Shown here piece by piece: positions 8,740 through 16,667 of a stretch of DNA of 64,000 nucleotides. How positions within the stretch are numbered: position 1 is the first letter of the stretch; every line of letters begins with the position of its first letter. Source of the DNA: Thioalkalivibrio sp. ALJ3 (GTDB lineage Bacteria > Pseudomonadota > Gammaproteobacteria > Ectothiorhodospirales > Ectothiorhodospiraceae); the NCBI RefSeq assembly GCF_000377205.1, contig NZ_KB897908.1:186001-250000 (forward strand). The letters are read 5' to 3'. A program made the position numbers and the translations under genes. The notes beneath the pieces are model-generated. The model was given only the letters and a program-made list of their open reading frames with translations, was not told the origin of the DNA and ran no database searches.

Positions 8740-10125
8740 ATGGAACAGCGTCTGGTATTCGATCCCGAGGTGTTGCGTCGCTATGACGTGAGCGGCCCTC
8801 GCTACACGTCCTACCCCACGGCGCCGCAGTTCCACGAGGGGTTCGACGCGCAGGCCTATGTGCGGGTGGCTCAAGAGACGAATGCCGAAGGGGCGGGGCG
8901 TCCGCTGTCGCTCTATGTCCACGTGCCCTTCTGCGACACGGTGTGTTTCTACTGTGCCTGCAACAAGGTGATTACCGGCAATTATCGGCGGGCGACGAAC
9001 TATCTGGACTCGCTGGAACAGGAGATCACCCTGCAGGGCGAGTTGTTCGATCGGGACCGGCCGGTGCGGCAGTTGCACTTCGGGGGCGGGACACCGACCT
9101 ACCTGTCCGACGAAGACCTGACCCGCGTCATGAAGACCCTGGGCCGGCATTTCACGCTGGAGACCGGTCCGGAGCGGGAATTCTCGATCGAGATCGATCC
9201 GCGTGCCGTGCGGCCCGGTACCCTGCCGCTTCTCGCGTCGCTGGGCTTTAACCGCATCAGTGTCGGGGTGCAGGATGTCGATCCTGCCGTGCAGAAGGCC
9301 GTCAACCGCATCCAGCCGTTCGAGGTCACCGAGCAGGTGGTACGCCAGGCGCGCGAGCACGGGTTTGTCTCCACCAACCTGGATCTGATCTACGGACTGC
9401 CCCTGCAGACGGTGGACACGTTCTCGGCGACACTGGACCGCGTGTTGGAACTGCGCCCTGAGCGGCTGGCCGTTTACAACTACGCGCACCTGCCGGAGCT
9501 GTTCAAGACGCAGCGCCAGATCCGCGACGGCGACCTTCCGCCGGCCACGGAGCGGCTCGCGATCCTCGAGATGACCATCCAGCGCCTGACCGACGCAGGG
9601 TACGTGTACATCGGCATGGATCACTTTGCGCTGCCCGATGACGAACTCGCGATCGCCCAGCGCGCGGGCACGCTGCAGCGAAACTTCCAGGGCTACTCGA
9701 CGCGCGCCGAATACGACCTCGTCGCGCTGGGGCCCACCGCCATCGGCAAGATCGGGGACAGCTACAGCCAGAACCTGCGCGAGGCCGATGCCTATCAGGA
9801 ACGGCTGGCAGCCGGCCAACTGCCCGTGTTCCGCGGCCTGGAGCTGGGCGAGGACGACCGTCTGCGGCGCTCTGTGATCAGCGAGCTGATGTGCCACTCC
9901 AGAGTCGATTTCGGCGGCATTGAGGACGCATTCGGCATCGACTTCCGGGAGACCTTCGGCGATGCCCTGAACCGCCTGGCCGAGATGGAGGCCGACGGCC
10001 TGGTCACCATCGGCAGCGATTGCCTGGAGGTCCAGCCACGCGGCCGGCTCCTGCTGCGCAACATCGCCATGGCCTTCGACGCCTATTTGCACCGTGAAGA
10101 GCGGCGTTACTCCAAGGTGGTTTGA
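8740..10125 (+). CDS. hemN: Oxygen-independent coproporphyrinogen III dehydrogenase
   Basis: A radical SAM enzyme of 461 residues that decarboxylates coproporphyrinogen III to protoporphyrinogen IX without O2, in heme synthesis. The N-terminal RYDVSGPRYTSYPTAPQFHE segment is typical of true HemN rather than HemW. The cluster motif reads C-x3-C-x2-C-x-C in PFCDTVCFYCACNK, followed by HFGGGTPTYL and NRISVGVQDVDP. The C-terminal part includes GYSTRAEYDLVALGPTAIG. ATG 8740 was chosen over an upstream in-frame position because HemN proteins begin just before this point. An FNR-like box precedes it. Confidence 0.95.
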   Translation: MEQRLVFDPEVLRRYDVSGPRYTSYPTAPQFHEGFDAQAYVRVAQETNAEGAGRPLSLYVHVPFCDTVCFYCACNKVITGNYRRATNYLDSLEQEITLQGELFDRDRPVRQLHFGGGTPTYLSDEDLTRVMKTLGRHFTLETGPEREFSIEIDPRAVRPGTLPLLASLGFNRISVGVQDVDPAVQKAVNRIQPFEVTEQVVRQAREHGFVSTNLDLIYGLPLQTVDTFSATLDRVLELRPERLAVYNYAHLPELFKTQRQIRDGDLPPATERLAILEMTIQRLTDAGYVYIGMDHFALPDDELAIAQRAGTLQRNFQGYSTRAEYDLVALGPTAIGKIGDSYSQNLREADAYQERLAAGQLPVFRGLELGEDDRLRRSVISELMCHSRVDFGGIEDAFGIDFRETFGDALNRLAEMEADGLVTIGSDCLEVQPRGRLLLRNIAMAFDAYLHREERRYSKVV

Positions 10126-10194
10126 CCAGTGGTTGACGTTTCGACAGCGTTGGCGAAAGCTTGAGGTTCATGAACCGGCAACAGGGACGTTCCG

Positions 10195-10416
10195 GTGAAG
10201 ACAACACGTTACTTCGAGACCGTACGTGTGCGGCCCGATCGCCGCAACATCAAGGACACATGGATCGAGGCCGCGATCGATCACCCCATCCGGGAAGAAG
10301 TGCAAGGCGATGGTCGTATCCGCCGATGGGCCCGGATCGATGAAGCGGATGGCCGCTATCTTCGCGTGGTGTTGCTTCCTGACGGTGTGACGGTCCACAA
10401 CGCCTTTTTGATCTAG
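10195..10416 (+). CDS. Small toxin-like protein, partner of the downstream DUF2283 gene
   Basis: A 73-residue basic protein starting with GTG at 10195, preceded by AGGGA at 10183-10187. It has motifs EVQGDGRIRRWARI and RYLRVVLLPDGVTVHNAF. I recognise this pattern from small uncharacterised proteins encoded beside DUF2283 genes and regard it as a putative toxin of a type II-like pair, which is inference. Its TAG stop (10414-10416) is the left CTAG edge of the inserted palindromic element. Without the element, the stop would be followed after 10 bases by the start of the DUF2283 gene. Confidence 0.6.
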   Translation: MKTTRYFETVRVRPDRRNIKDTWIEAAIDHPIREEVQGDGRIRRWARIDEADGRYLRVVLLPDGVTVHNAFLI

Positions 10417-10686
10417 GGAAACACTGATTAATGTACACACTCGCGTTGGTACCCCAGGTTTTCCGAGACCAGGCGCGGTGCGCAGCCGGTAGTGGTTCTA
10501 CCGGCAAGGACCGCAACGCAGGATCGGGGAACCTGGGGTGCCAACCCCGAAGGGGCTCGGCCGCTTTTGCGCGCGCACGGCGTTGCGGTTCCCTTGTGCA
10601 GAATGACTGCACGGCGGTCACCGCGCCTTGTTCGCACGCAAAAGCGACTCGAGCGCGAGCGTGTACATTGATCAGTGTTTCCCTAG
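10413..10686 (-). mobile_element. MITE-like palindromic element, copy A (274 bp)
   Basis: Terminal inverted repeats of 33 bp (10413-10445 with 10654-10686, 31 of 33 pairing) begin CTAGGGAAACACTGATTAAT. The inside is the reverse complement of copy B (20354-20641). One arm is 10445-10466 with 10524-10545 and carries an apical hairpin GCCGGTAG/CTACCGGC at 10485-10505. The other arm includes CGCTTTTGCG and the hairpin GTGCAG/CTGCAC. Both borders are CTAG, consistent with duplication of TA. No reading frame of note lies inside. It separates the toxin-like gene from its DUF2283 partner. Confidence 0.85.
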
Positions 10687-10696
10687 GGTTCAAGCC

Positions 10697-10894
10697 ATGA
10701 AGCTCCAGTACTTCGCGGATACCGACACGCTGTACATCGAATTCCGGGGCGAGAACGTGGCCGAGACCCGTTCCCTGGACGAGAATACGACACTGGATGT
10801 GGACGCCCAGGGCGAGGTCTGCGCGATCACCTTCGAACATGCCAGTGAGCGTACCGACCTGCAGCACTTGACCGTTGAGGGTATAGCGGCCTGA
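10697..10894 (+). CDS. DUF2283 family small protein, probable antitoxin-like partner
   Basis: A 65-residue protein with the DUF2283 signature: a start like MKLQYFADTDTLYIEF, then E.R.LDENTTLDVDAQGEVCAITFEHAS. DUF2283 proteins are often the second gene of toxin-antitoxin-like pairs. The ATG at 10697 follows AGGG at 10685-10688, which lies at the junction of the inserted element and flanking DNA, so the ribosome site is retained. The gene is now 280 bases from its likely partner and may have lost cotranscription or gained a new upstream sequence. Confidence 0.75.
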   Translation: MKLQYFADTDTLYIEFRGENVAETRSLDENTTLDVDAQGEVCAITFEHASERTDLQHLTVEGIAA

Positions 10895-10914
10895 ACGGGG
10901 CGTTTAGGCCGCTT

Positions 10915-11784
10915 TCAGCGCTTGCGGCGGCGGGGGCGCAGGCTGTGGGCGAGGATGATCCAGGCGTCGCGGGCGCGCAGGCGCGGGCGGGCGAAGACGT
11001 CGTCCTGCTGGCGCAGGCGCCAGAGTACGCGGGCGCCGCCGTTGATGATCGCGCGGATCTCCAGGCCCATGCGTCCGCGCAGCATGCCGCCGAGCGGTGC
11101 CCCGGCGCGCAGCAGGCGGTCGGCGCGGGCGTACTGGAACTGCATCAGGTTGCGTAACGGAAAGGTTGTCTGGCCGGCCGCGATCATCTCCTCGCTGACG
11201 CCGTACTGCGCCATCTCGTCCTTTGGCAGGTAGATCCGGTTGTTCTCGGTGATGTCCTGGTGCAGGTCCTGATAGAAGTTGATCAGCTGCAGCGCGGAGC
11301 AGACCGCGTCGGAGTAGCCGATCATCTCCTCGGTCGGGTTGCCATCGAGGTACAGCATCAGCCGCCCGACCGGGTTGGCGGAGCGGCGGCAGTACTCCAT
11401 GACCTCGCCAAAGGTGGCGTAGCGTGTCTGTTCCAGATCCTGGATGAAGGCGTCGACCAGATCGACGAACGGGGCGGCGGGCAGGCTGAAGCGCTGCCGT
11501 GCATCGGCCAGCGCGATCCATTCCGGTTCGGATTCCGCGGCGGGGCTTTCGAGGATCTGCACGCGCTCCTGCATTGCGATCAGGTCGGCCCGCCGCTCGT
11601 CGACCGGTCGTTGGTCCTCGTCGGCGAGATCGTCGGCATCGCGGGCGAAGCAGTAGATCGCGGCGACCGGCCCGCGCAGGCGCGCGGGCAACAGCCAGGA
11701 GGCGACCGGGAAGTTCTCGTAGTGCGCCGCCGCACGGCGCCGGCAGTGGCGGTAGGCGGCGCGGATGTCGGGGTGGCCCGCCAT
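10915..11784 (-). CDS. hpnC: Hydroxysqualene synthase HpnC
   Basis: A 289-residue squalene/phytoene synthase family protein. HpnC converts presqualene diphosphate to hydroxysqualene, between HpnD and HpnE. The first Asp-rich motif is in CFARDADDLADE (residues 45-56), the second in LQLINFYQDLHQDITENNRIYLP. The HYENFPVASWLLPARLR opening is typical of HpnC. It is separated from hpnD/hpnE by hemN and the small-gene pair, and it lies 5 bases downstream of rmuC on the same strand, so it may be cotranscribed with rmuC. Confidence 0.9.
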   Translation of the reverse strand: MAGHPDIRAAYRHCRRRAAAHYENFPVASWLLPARLRGPVAAIYCFARDADDLADEDQRPVDERRADLIAMQERVQILESPAAESEPEWIALADARQRFSLPAAPFVDLVDAFIQDLEQTRYATFGEVMEYCRRSANPVGRLMLYLDGNPTEEMIGYSDAVCSALQLINFYQDLHQDITENNRIYLPKDEMAQYGVSEEMIAAGQTTFPLRNLMQFQYARADRLLRAGAPLGGMLRGRMGLEIRAIINGGARVLWRLRQQDDVFARPRLRARDAWIILAHSLRPRRRKR

Positions 11785-11789
11785 GCGGC

Positions 11790-13139
11790 TTAGTCCCGCG
11801 AACCCGTGTCCGGGCCGTTATCGTCGTTCGACTCGTCGTCCGGACGATCCGTGTCATGGCCCTGATCGACGGGCTGGCGCGCGCGATTATTCAGGGTGTC
11901 CGGTGTTTCGGGGCTCTTGCGCGCGCGGATGCCCAGTTCCTGGAAGCGGCGGGCGCTCGGCATGACCTGGCGCTCCAGGCTGCCCACGGTCTTGTTGTAG
12001 GCGTCAGTGCTTTGATCCAGTGCTTTGCCGAGGCGCGCCAGGTGTTCGGTCATGGTGCCCAGGCGGTGAGAGAGCTCCGCCCCGAGGTCCCGAATCTCCA
12101 GCGCGTGCTCGGTCAGCTGCGCCTGCTGCCAGCCGTACTCGACCGTGCGCAGCAGGGCGATCAGCGTGCTCGGGGTGGCGAGCAGCACCTGGCGCTCCAG
12201 CGCGTATTCCAGCAGACCGGGTTCGTGTTCCAGCGCGGCGGCAAGGAACGGGTCGCCAGGCAGGAACAGCACGGCGAACTCGGGGGACTGCTCGACGCTG
12301 GCCCAGTATTGCTTGCTGGAGAGCTCGGTAACACGCGAGCGCAGGTGTTGGGCATGACGCTTGAAGGCCGCTGCGCGCGGCTCCGGGTCAGCCGCGGCGA
12401 CGGCGTCGAGATAGGCATCCAGGGGGGTCTTGGCGTCCACGACCAGGGCGCGATTGCCGGGCATGTGGACCAGCAGGTCCGGGCGCTGGCGGCCGCCGTC
12501 GCCGTCCAGCGCCGGTTGTTCGGTGAAGTCGCAGTGCGCCGAGAGCCCGGCCAGTTCCACCGCGCGCTTGAGGGTCAGCTCGCCCCAGCGCCCGCGCACC
12601 CCGGGACGCGACAGGGCCTGCACCAGGTTGTGGGCCTCGCGCTGGAGCGTGGCGTTGTCCGAGCTAAGGCGCTGGATCTGTTCATTCAGTGCGGCGAAGG
12701 CCTGTGCCCGCGAGCGCTCCATCGCGTTGATCTCGGCCTCGGTCTTGCCCAGCGTCTCGCGGATGGGCTTGAGCATTGCCTCGACCTTGTTCTCCGAGCG
12801 CTCGATCTCGTTCTGGCCCTCGCTGAGCTTCTGCGACAGGATCGACTGGGCCAGACGCAGGAACTGGTTGGAGTTGGCCTCCAGCGCCTCGTTGGCGAGC
12901 GCCGAGAAGGAGCGGTCGAGTTCCTGGCGCGCGGTCTCGAAGCTCTGGCGCAGGTCCTCACGGCGCTGTTCGGCAGCTTCGAGTTCGGCCTCCAGGCGGG
13001 CATTGCGCGTCTGCAGATCGCCCACGCGGCGATTGAGGCGCAGGCCGGCCAGGGCATAGCCGAGCACCAGCCCGACCAGCAGGGCGGCACCGAGGGCGGT
13101 CCAGGCGGTGAGGGGGAGTGCGGTCAGCTCGCCAGCCAT
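11790..13139 (-). CDS. rmuC: RmuC family DNA recombination protein
   Basis: A 449-residue protein with one N-terminal membrane segment (about 10-31), a long coiled coil (about 35-125) and a RmuC nuclease-like domain (about 130-400). The domain contains GVRGRWGELTLKRAVELAG, the DLLVHMPGNRALVVDAKTPL segment and FLPGDPFLAAALE. RmuC limits recombination at inverted repeats in E. coli, which is of interest given the palindromes here. The C-terminal 45 residues are acidic and low in complexity. The start overlaps the end of gph by 16 bases. Confidence 0.92.
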   Translation of the reverse strand: MAGELTALPLTAWTALGAALLVGLVLGYALAGLRLNRRVGDLQTRNARLEAELEAAEQRREDLRQSFETARQELDRSFSALANEALEANSNQFLRLAQSILSQKLSEGQNEIERSENKVEAMLKPIRETLGKTEAEINAMERSRAQAFAALNEQIQRLSSDNATLQREAHNLVQALSRPGVRGRWGELTLKRAVELAGLSAHCDFTEQPALDGDGGRQRPDLLVHMPGNRALVVDAKTPLDAYLDAVAAADPEPRAAAFKRHAQHLRSRVTELSSKQYWASVEQSPEFAVLFLPGDPFLAAALEHEPGLLEYALERQVLLATPSTLIALLRTVEYGWQQAQLTEHALEIRDLGAELSHRLGTMTEHLARLGKALDQSTDAYNKTVGSLERQVMPSARRFQELGIRARKSPETPDTLNNRARQPVDQGHDTDRPDDESNDDNGPDTGSRD

Positions 13140-13810
13140 TGCGGGCCTGCCTTGGCCTGGTGCCAGTGCCAGAAGTCGTCCGGTTGATCGAGGGCACCGT
13201 CAGCCCCCCAGCTGTCCGGGTCCTGGGTGGCGTCGATGTAGCCCCAGCGCGCGATCAGGGTGGCCATGCCGGCGGCGCGACCGGCCGCGATATCGCGTTC
13301 GGCGTCGCCCCAGTAGCAGTGCTGTTCGGGCGCGAGCCCCGTCTGCCGTGCGGCCAGCCACATGGGCTCGGGGTCCGGCTTGCGTTGCGGGAGGGTGTCG
13401 CCGCTGACGATCGCGGCCAGTCTGGGCGTCAGGCCCAGGGCGTCCAGGAGCGGCTCGGTCAGCCAGGCGGGCTTGTTGGTCACCACACCAAGCGGCCAGC
13501 CGCGCTGTGCGCAGGCGTCCAGCACCTGGTCCAGCCCGGGAAAGAGGCTGGTGTCGACGCACAGATCGCGAGCGTAGATCTCGAGGTAGCGCTGCTTGAG
13601 GGTCTCGCGGCGCGCACCCTCGACATCCGGAAAGCCCAGCTGCACGAGGGCCTGGGACCCGTGCGAAACGTGATTGCGCACCGCCTCGAACGGCAGTGGC
13701 GGGCGATCGTTTTCAGCCAGCAGCACGGTCAGCGCGGCATGCATGTCCGGGGCCGTGTCGAGCAGGGTCCCGTCCAGGTCGAACAGGACCCCGCGGAGTT
13801 CGCGGCTCAT
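13124..13810 (-). CDS. gph: Phosphoglycolate phosphatase, HAD family
   Basis: A 228-residue HAD phosphatase. Motif I is FDLDGTLLDT with Asp 11 and Asp 13, the Thr motif lies in GVVTNKP, and the C-terminal motifs are KPDPEPM and YWGDAERDI. It hydrolyses 2-phosphoglycolate, which arises in DNA repair and from Rubisco oxygenation; related family members also act on N-acetylmuramic acid phosphate. The ATG overlaps the ubiG stop (ATGA). The mtaD-ubiG-gph order is common in gammaproteobacteria and supports the call. Confidence 0.9.
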   Translation of the reverse strand: MSRELRGVLFDLDGTLLDTAPDMHAALTVLLAENDRPPLPFEAVRNHVSHGSQALVQLGFPDVEGARRETLKQRYLEIYARDLCVDTSLFPGLDQVLDACAQRGWPLGVVTNKPAWLTEPLLDALGLTPRLAAIVSGDTLPQRKPDPEPMWLAARQTGLAPEQHCYWGDAERDIAAGRAAGMATLIARWGYIDATQDPDSWGADGALDQPDDFWHWHQAKAGPQWLAS

Positions 13811-14550
13811 GGAGTCTCGCTGTCGCTGTCCGGGCGGCGCGCGGCCATCAGGTAGTTGACGTCCGTGCGCGGGACCAGCCGATAGCGGCCGGACAGCGGC
13901 GAGTAGGTGAGCCCCGTCATGTCGACGACCTCGAAGCGGTGCTTGCGCAGGACCGCGCCCAGTTCCGAGGGCCGGATAAAGCGGCTGAACTCGTGCGTGC
14001 CAGTGGGCAGCAGGCGCAGCACGTATTCGGCACCGACGATCGCCTCGGCGAACGCGCGAGGGGTGCGGTTGATGGTCGAGAGGAACAGCCAGCCACCCGG
14101 GCGTACCAGCTTGACCAGGGCGTCGATGACCGCCTCGGGATCGGGCACGTGTTCCAGCATCTCCAGGCAGGTGACCACATCGTAGTCGCCTGCATGATGC
14201 TCGGCATGGGCCTCGGCGGTTGTGTGCAGGTAGTGGATCTCCAGCCCGGAGTCGTGTGCGTGCTCGCGCGCGACTTCCAGATGCTCGGCCCCGGCATCGA
14301 GGGCGGTCACCTGTGCGCCGCGTACCGCCATCGCCTCGGACAGGATGCCCGCGCCACAGCCGACATCCAGCACCTTTTTGCCGGCCAGATCGGCGTGCTG
14401 GTCGATCCATTCCAGGCGCAGGGGGTTGATCGCATGGAGGGTGGCAAAGGCGCCGTTCGGGTCCCACCACTCGTGTGCCCGGTGCGTGAACTTGTGCAGT
14501 TCGGCGTGATCGACGTTTTCGCCAGTACTGGCGTGGGATTCGCGGGTCAT
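13807..14550 (-). CDS. ubiG: Ubiquinone biosynthesis O-methyltransferase
   Basis: A 247-residue SAM-dependent methyltransferase that carries out both O-methylations of ubiquinone synthesis. Motif I is KVLDVGCGAGILSEAMA and the post-I region is ALDAGAEHLEVA. The CLEMLEHVPDP, LFLSTINRTPRA and FIRPSEL segments are UbiG hallmarks. ATG 14550 was chosen because GAG precedes it by six bases; an ATG six bases further upstream (14556) is possible. The gene follows mtaD by 11 bases and overlaps gph by 4. Confidence 0.94.
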   Translation of the reverse strand: MTRESHASTGENVDHAELHKFTHRAHEWWDPNGAFATLHAINPLRLEWIDQHADLAGKKVLDVGCGAGILSEAMAVRGAQVTALDAGAEHLEVAREHAHDSGLEIHYLHTTAEAHAEHHAGDYDVVTCLEMLEHVPDPEAVIDALVKLVRPGGWLFLSTINRTPRAFAEAIVGAEYVLRLLPTGTHEFSRFIRPSELGAVLRKHRFEVVDMTGLTYSPLSGRYRLVPRTDVNYLMAARRPDSDSETP

Positions 14551-14561
14551 GATCATCTCGA

Positions 14562-15899
14562 TTACGCGGCCAGTTCGCGCTGGATTTCCAGCACGCGCGC
14601 GCCCCATTCGCGGGCCTCGGCCTGGAGCTCGTCCAGGTCCAGCGTAAGCAGTTCCCGATCCCTGAGCAATGGCCGCCCGGCGACGTGGACGTCGGTTACG
14701 GCCTCGCGGGTGGCGGCGTAGACGATCTGTGCGGCGGGTTCGTGCATGGGCTGAAGTTCGATGGCGCGAAGGTCGATGCTGATCACGTCGGCCTGCTTGC
14801 CGGGCTCCAGGCTCCCGATGCGGTCGGCCAGGCCCAGTGCACGGGCGCTGCCCAGCGTGGCCATCTCCAGTGCGGCGGTGGCGGGGAGGGCCGAGGCATC
14901 GCCACTGACGCCCTTGGCCAGCAACGCCGCCGTGCGTATCTCCCCGATCATGTCGAGATCGTTGTTGGAAGCGGTGCCATCGGTGCCCAGCCCCACGTTC
15001 ACGCCGGCGCCCAGTAGTTCGGCGGCCGGACAAAAACCGGAGGCGAGTTTCAGGTTGGATTCCGGGCAGTGCGCTACTGACACGGGACGCCCTTGAAGCA
15101 ACTCGCGGTCCTGTGCACTGACCTGGGTCATGTGTACGGCGATGAACGGCTGGTCCAGCAGACCCAGGCGCGCCAGGCGGGCCAGCGGCCGCTCGCCGTG
15201 GTCGCGTTCGGCATCGGCGGTTTCGCCGGCAGTCTCGTGTACATGCATGTGGATAGGGACGGCCAGTTCGCGGGCGCGCTGCGCCACGCGCTGCAGGCTC
15301 TCGTCCCCCACGGTGTAGGGGGCATGTGGCGCGACGGTGTAGTGAATGCGGTCGTGGTGCTGCCAGTTATCGACGACTTCGGCGCCCCGCTGGAAGTACT
15401 CGTCCGTCGTCTGGGCCCAGGGTGTGGGGAAGTCAAACACCGTCAGGCCCAGTGCAGCACGGATGCCGGATTCGTCGACCACGCGCGCGGCGTCGTCGAC
15501 GAACAGGTACATATCGCTGAAGCAGGTGGTCCCGCCGCGCAGCATCTCGGCGATGGAGAGGCGCGTGCCCGCCCGCACGAACTCGGGTGAGAGCAGACGG
15601 CCTTCGGCGGGCCAGATGTAACGCTTGAGCCACTCCATGAGCGGACGGTCGCTGCCCAACCCGCGCAACAGGCTCATGCCCGAATGCGTATGCACGTTGA
15701 CCAGGCCCGGAATCAGGGCATGGCCTTCGCGGTGCAGGTGTTCGGCATCGGGGTGTTGCGCGAGGGCTTCCTCACGCGGCAGCAGGGCCTCGATGAGTCC
15801 GTCGCGAATGACCAGCGCGTGATTGGCGAGCACCGTGTCGCGCGGGATCACCGGAAGAATCTGCGAGGCACTGAGGACCAGTGTTTGGGGTGTCGACAT
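14562..15899 (-). CDS. mtaD: 5-Methylthioadenosine/S-adenosylhomocysteine deaminase, TRZ/ATZ family
   Basis: A 445-residue amidohydrolase. The metal ligands are seen in GLVNVHTHSG (H70, H72), HMHVHETAGE, AVHMTQ and GLGTDGTASNND. Placement before ubiG and gph is typical of the TRZ/ATZ hydrolase of gammaproteobacteria, which deaminates methylthioadenosine and/or S-adenosylhomocysteine. SAH is the by-product of UbiG, which gives the operon a simple logic. Exact substrate preference is not shown by sequence. ATG 15899 starts the operon. Confidence 0.88.
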   Translation of the reverse strand: MSTPQTLVLSASQILPVIPRDTVLANHALVIRDGLIEALLPREEALAQHPDAEHLHREGHALIPGLVNVHTHSGMSLLRGLGSDRPLMEWLKRYIWPAEGRLLSPEFVRAGTRLSIAEMLRGGTTCFSDMYLFVDDAARVVDESGIRAALGLTVFDFPTPWAQTTDEYFQRGAEVVDNWQHHDRIHYTVAPHAPYTVGDESLQRVAQRARELAVPIHMHVHETAGETADAERDHGERPLARLARLGLLDQPFIAVHMTQVSAQDRELLQGRPVSVAHCPESNLKLASGFCPAAELLGAGVNVGLGTDGTASNNDLDMIGEIRTAALLAKGVSGDASALPATAALEMATLGSARALGLADRIGSLEPGKQADVISIDLRAIELQPMHEPAAQIVYAATREAVTDVHVAGRPLLRDRELLTLDLDELQAEAREWGARVLEIQRELAA

Positions 15900-15943
15900 G
15901 AGAGGCCAGACCGAGGGGGTTCGGCCGCGCATGGTACCCCAAA

Positions 15944-15964
15944 GGGGCGCCCCGGGGCGCCCCC
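15944..15964 (-). terminator. Possible terminator downstream of wrbA
   Basis: GGGGCGCC repeated in inverted form around CCGG gives a strong GC stem between wrbA and mtaD. On the minus strand it is followed by CTTTGG, a short T run. It could end wrbA transcription before mtaD; the weak T tract lowers confidence. Confidence 0.35.
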
Positions 15965-15970
15965 GTGTTT

Positions 15971-16591
15971 CTATGCCGCCTGGCGCCCTAGGGCCTGCGC
16001 GCGGGCGATTTCGGCGACGTGCCGGCCCTGGGAGGCGGCCATCGCGAGTTCGTTCTCGCTTGGCTGACGCGAGCCATCGCCATCGGCCAGGGTGGTGGCG
16101 CCGTAGGGGGTGCCGCCGCTGATCTCGCTCATGTCGAGCAGGCGTTTCTCGCTGTAAGGCAGCCCCACAATGGTCATGCCGTAGTGCATCAGGTTGACGA
16201 TGGTCGAGACCAGTGTGGTCTCCTGGCCGCCGTGTTGCGAGGCGGTCGAGCTGAATGCCGAGCCGATCTTGCCGACCAGCTTGTCGCCAAACCACAGCGC
16301 GCCGGTTTGATCGAGGAAGTTGGCCATCTGCGCGCACATGCGGCCGTAACGGGTCGGGGTGCCGATGATGACTGCATCATACTCCGCCAGTTCTTCTGGC
16401 TTGGCGATGGGGGCGGCCTGGTCAAGTTTGGCCCCGGCCTGTTTGGCGACTTCCTCGGGCATCAGCTCCGGGACGCGCTTGATCGTCACCTCGGTGCCGG
16501 AGACCTCGCGGGCGCCGCGGGCGACGGCCTCGGCCATCTGTTCGATGTGACCCCAGGTGGAGTAATACAGAATCAGGACTTTGGTGCTCAT
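15971..16591 (-). CDS. wrbA: NAD(P)H:quinone oxidoreductase, WrbA type IV
   Basis: A 206-residue flavodoxin-fold FMN protein that reduces quinones by two electrons, protecting against semiquinone stress. The FMN-phosphate loop is [12 protein letters not shown] near the N-terminus, then [14 protein letters not shown] and the [14 protein letters not shown] segment. The length matches E. coli WrbA (198) and close relatives. ATG at 16591. It stands alone between mtaD and the GGDEF/EAL gene, all on the minus strand. Confidence 0.94.
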   Translation of the reverse strand: MSTKVLILYYSTWGHIEQMAEAVARGAREVSGTEVTIKRVPELMPEEVAKQAGAKLDQAAPIAKPEELAEYDAVIIGTPTRYGRMCAQMANFLDQTGALWFGDKLVGKIGSAFSSTASQHGGQETTLVSTIVNLMHYGMTIVGLPYSEKRLLDMSEISGGTPYGATTLADGDGSRQPSENELAMAASQGRHVAEIARAQALGRQAA

Positions 16592-16667
16592 GGAATCAAC
16601 CTCGTGGGTGCATTGACTGTCCCAGAGTAATTCCTGTCAAAGCGAACGAAAATGCCTTTTATACGGC

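Noticed and set aside
10413-10686. Short reading frames inside copies A, B and C of the element as small genes
   Set aside because: The frames differ between copies, lie in stems and lack ribosome sites; the preserved feature is base pairing, not a protein.
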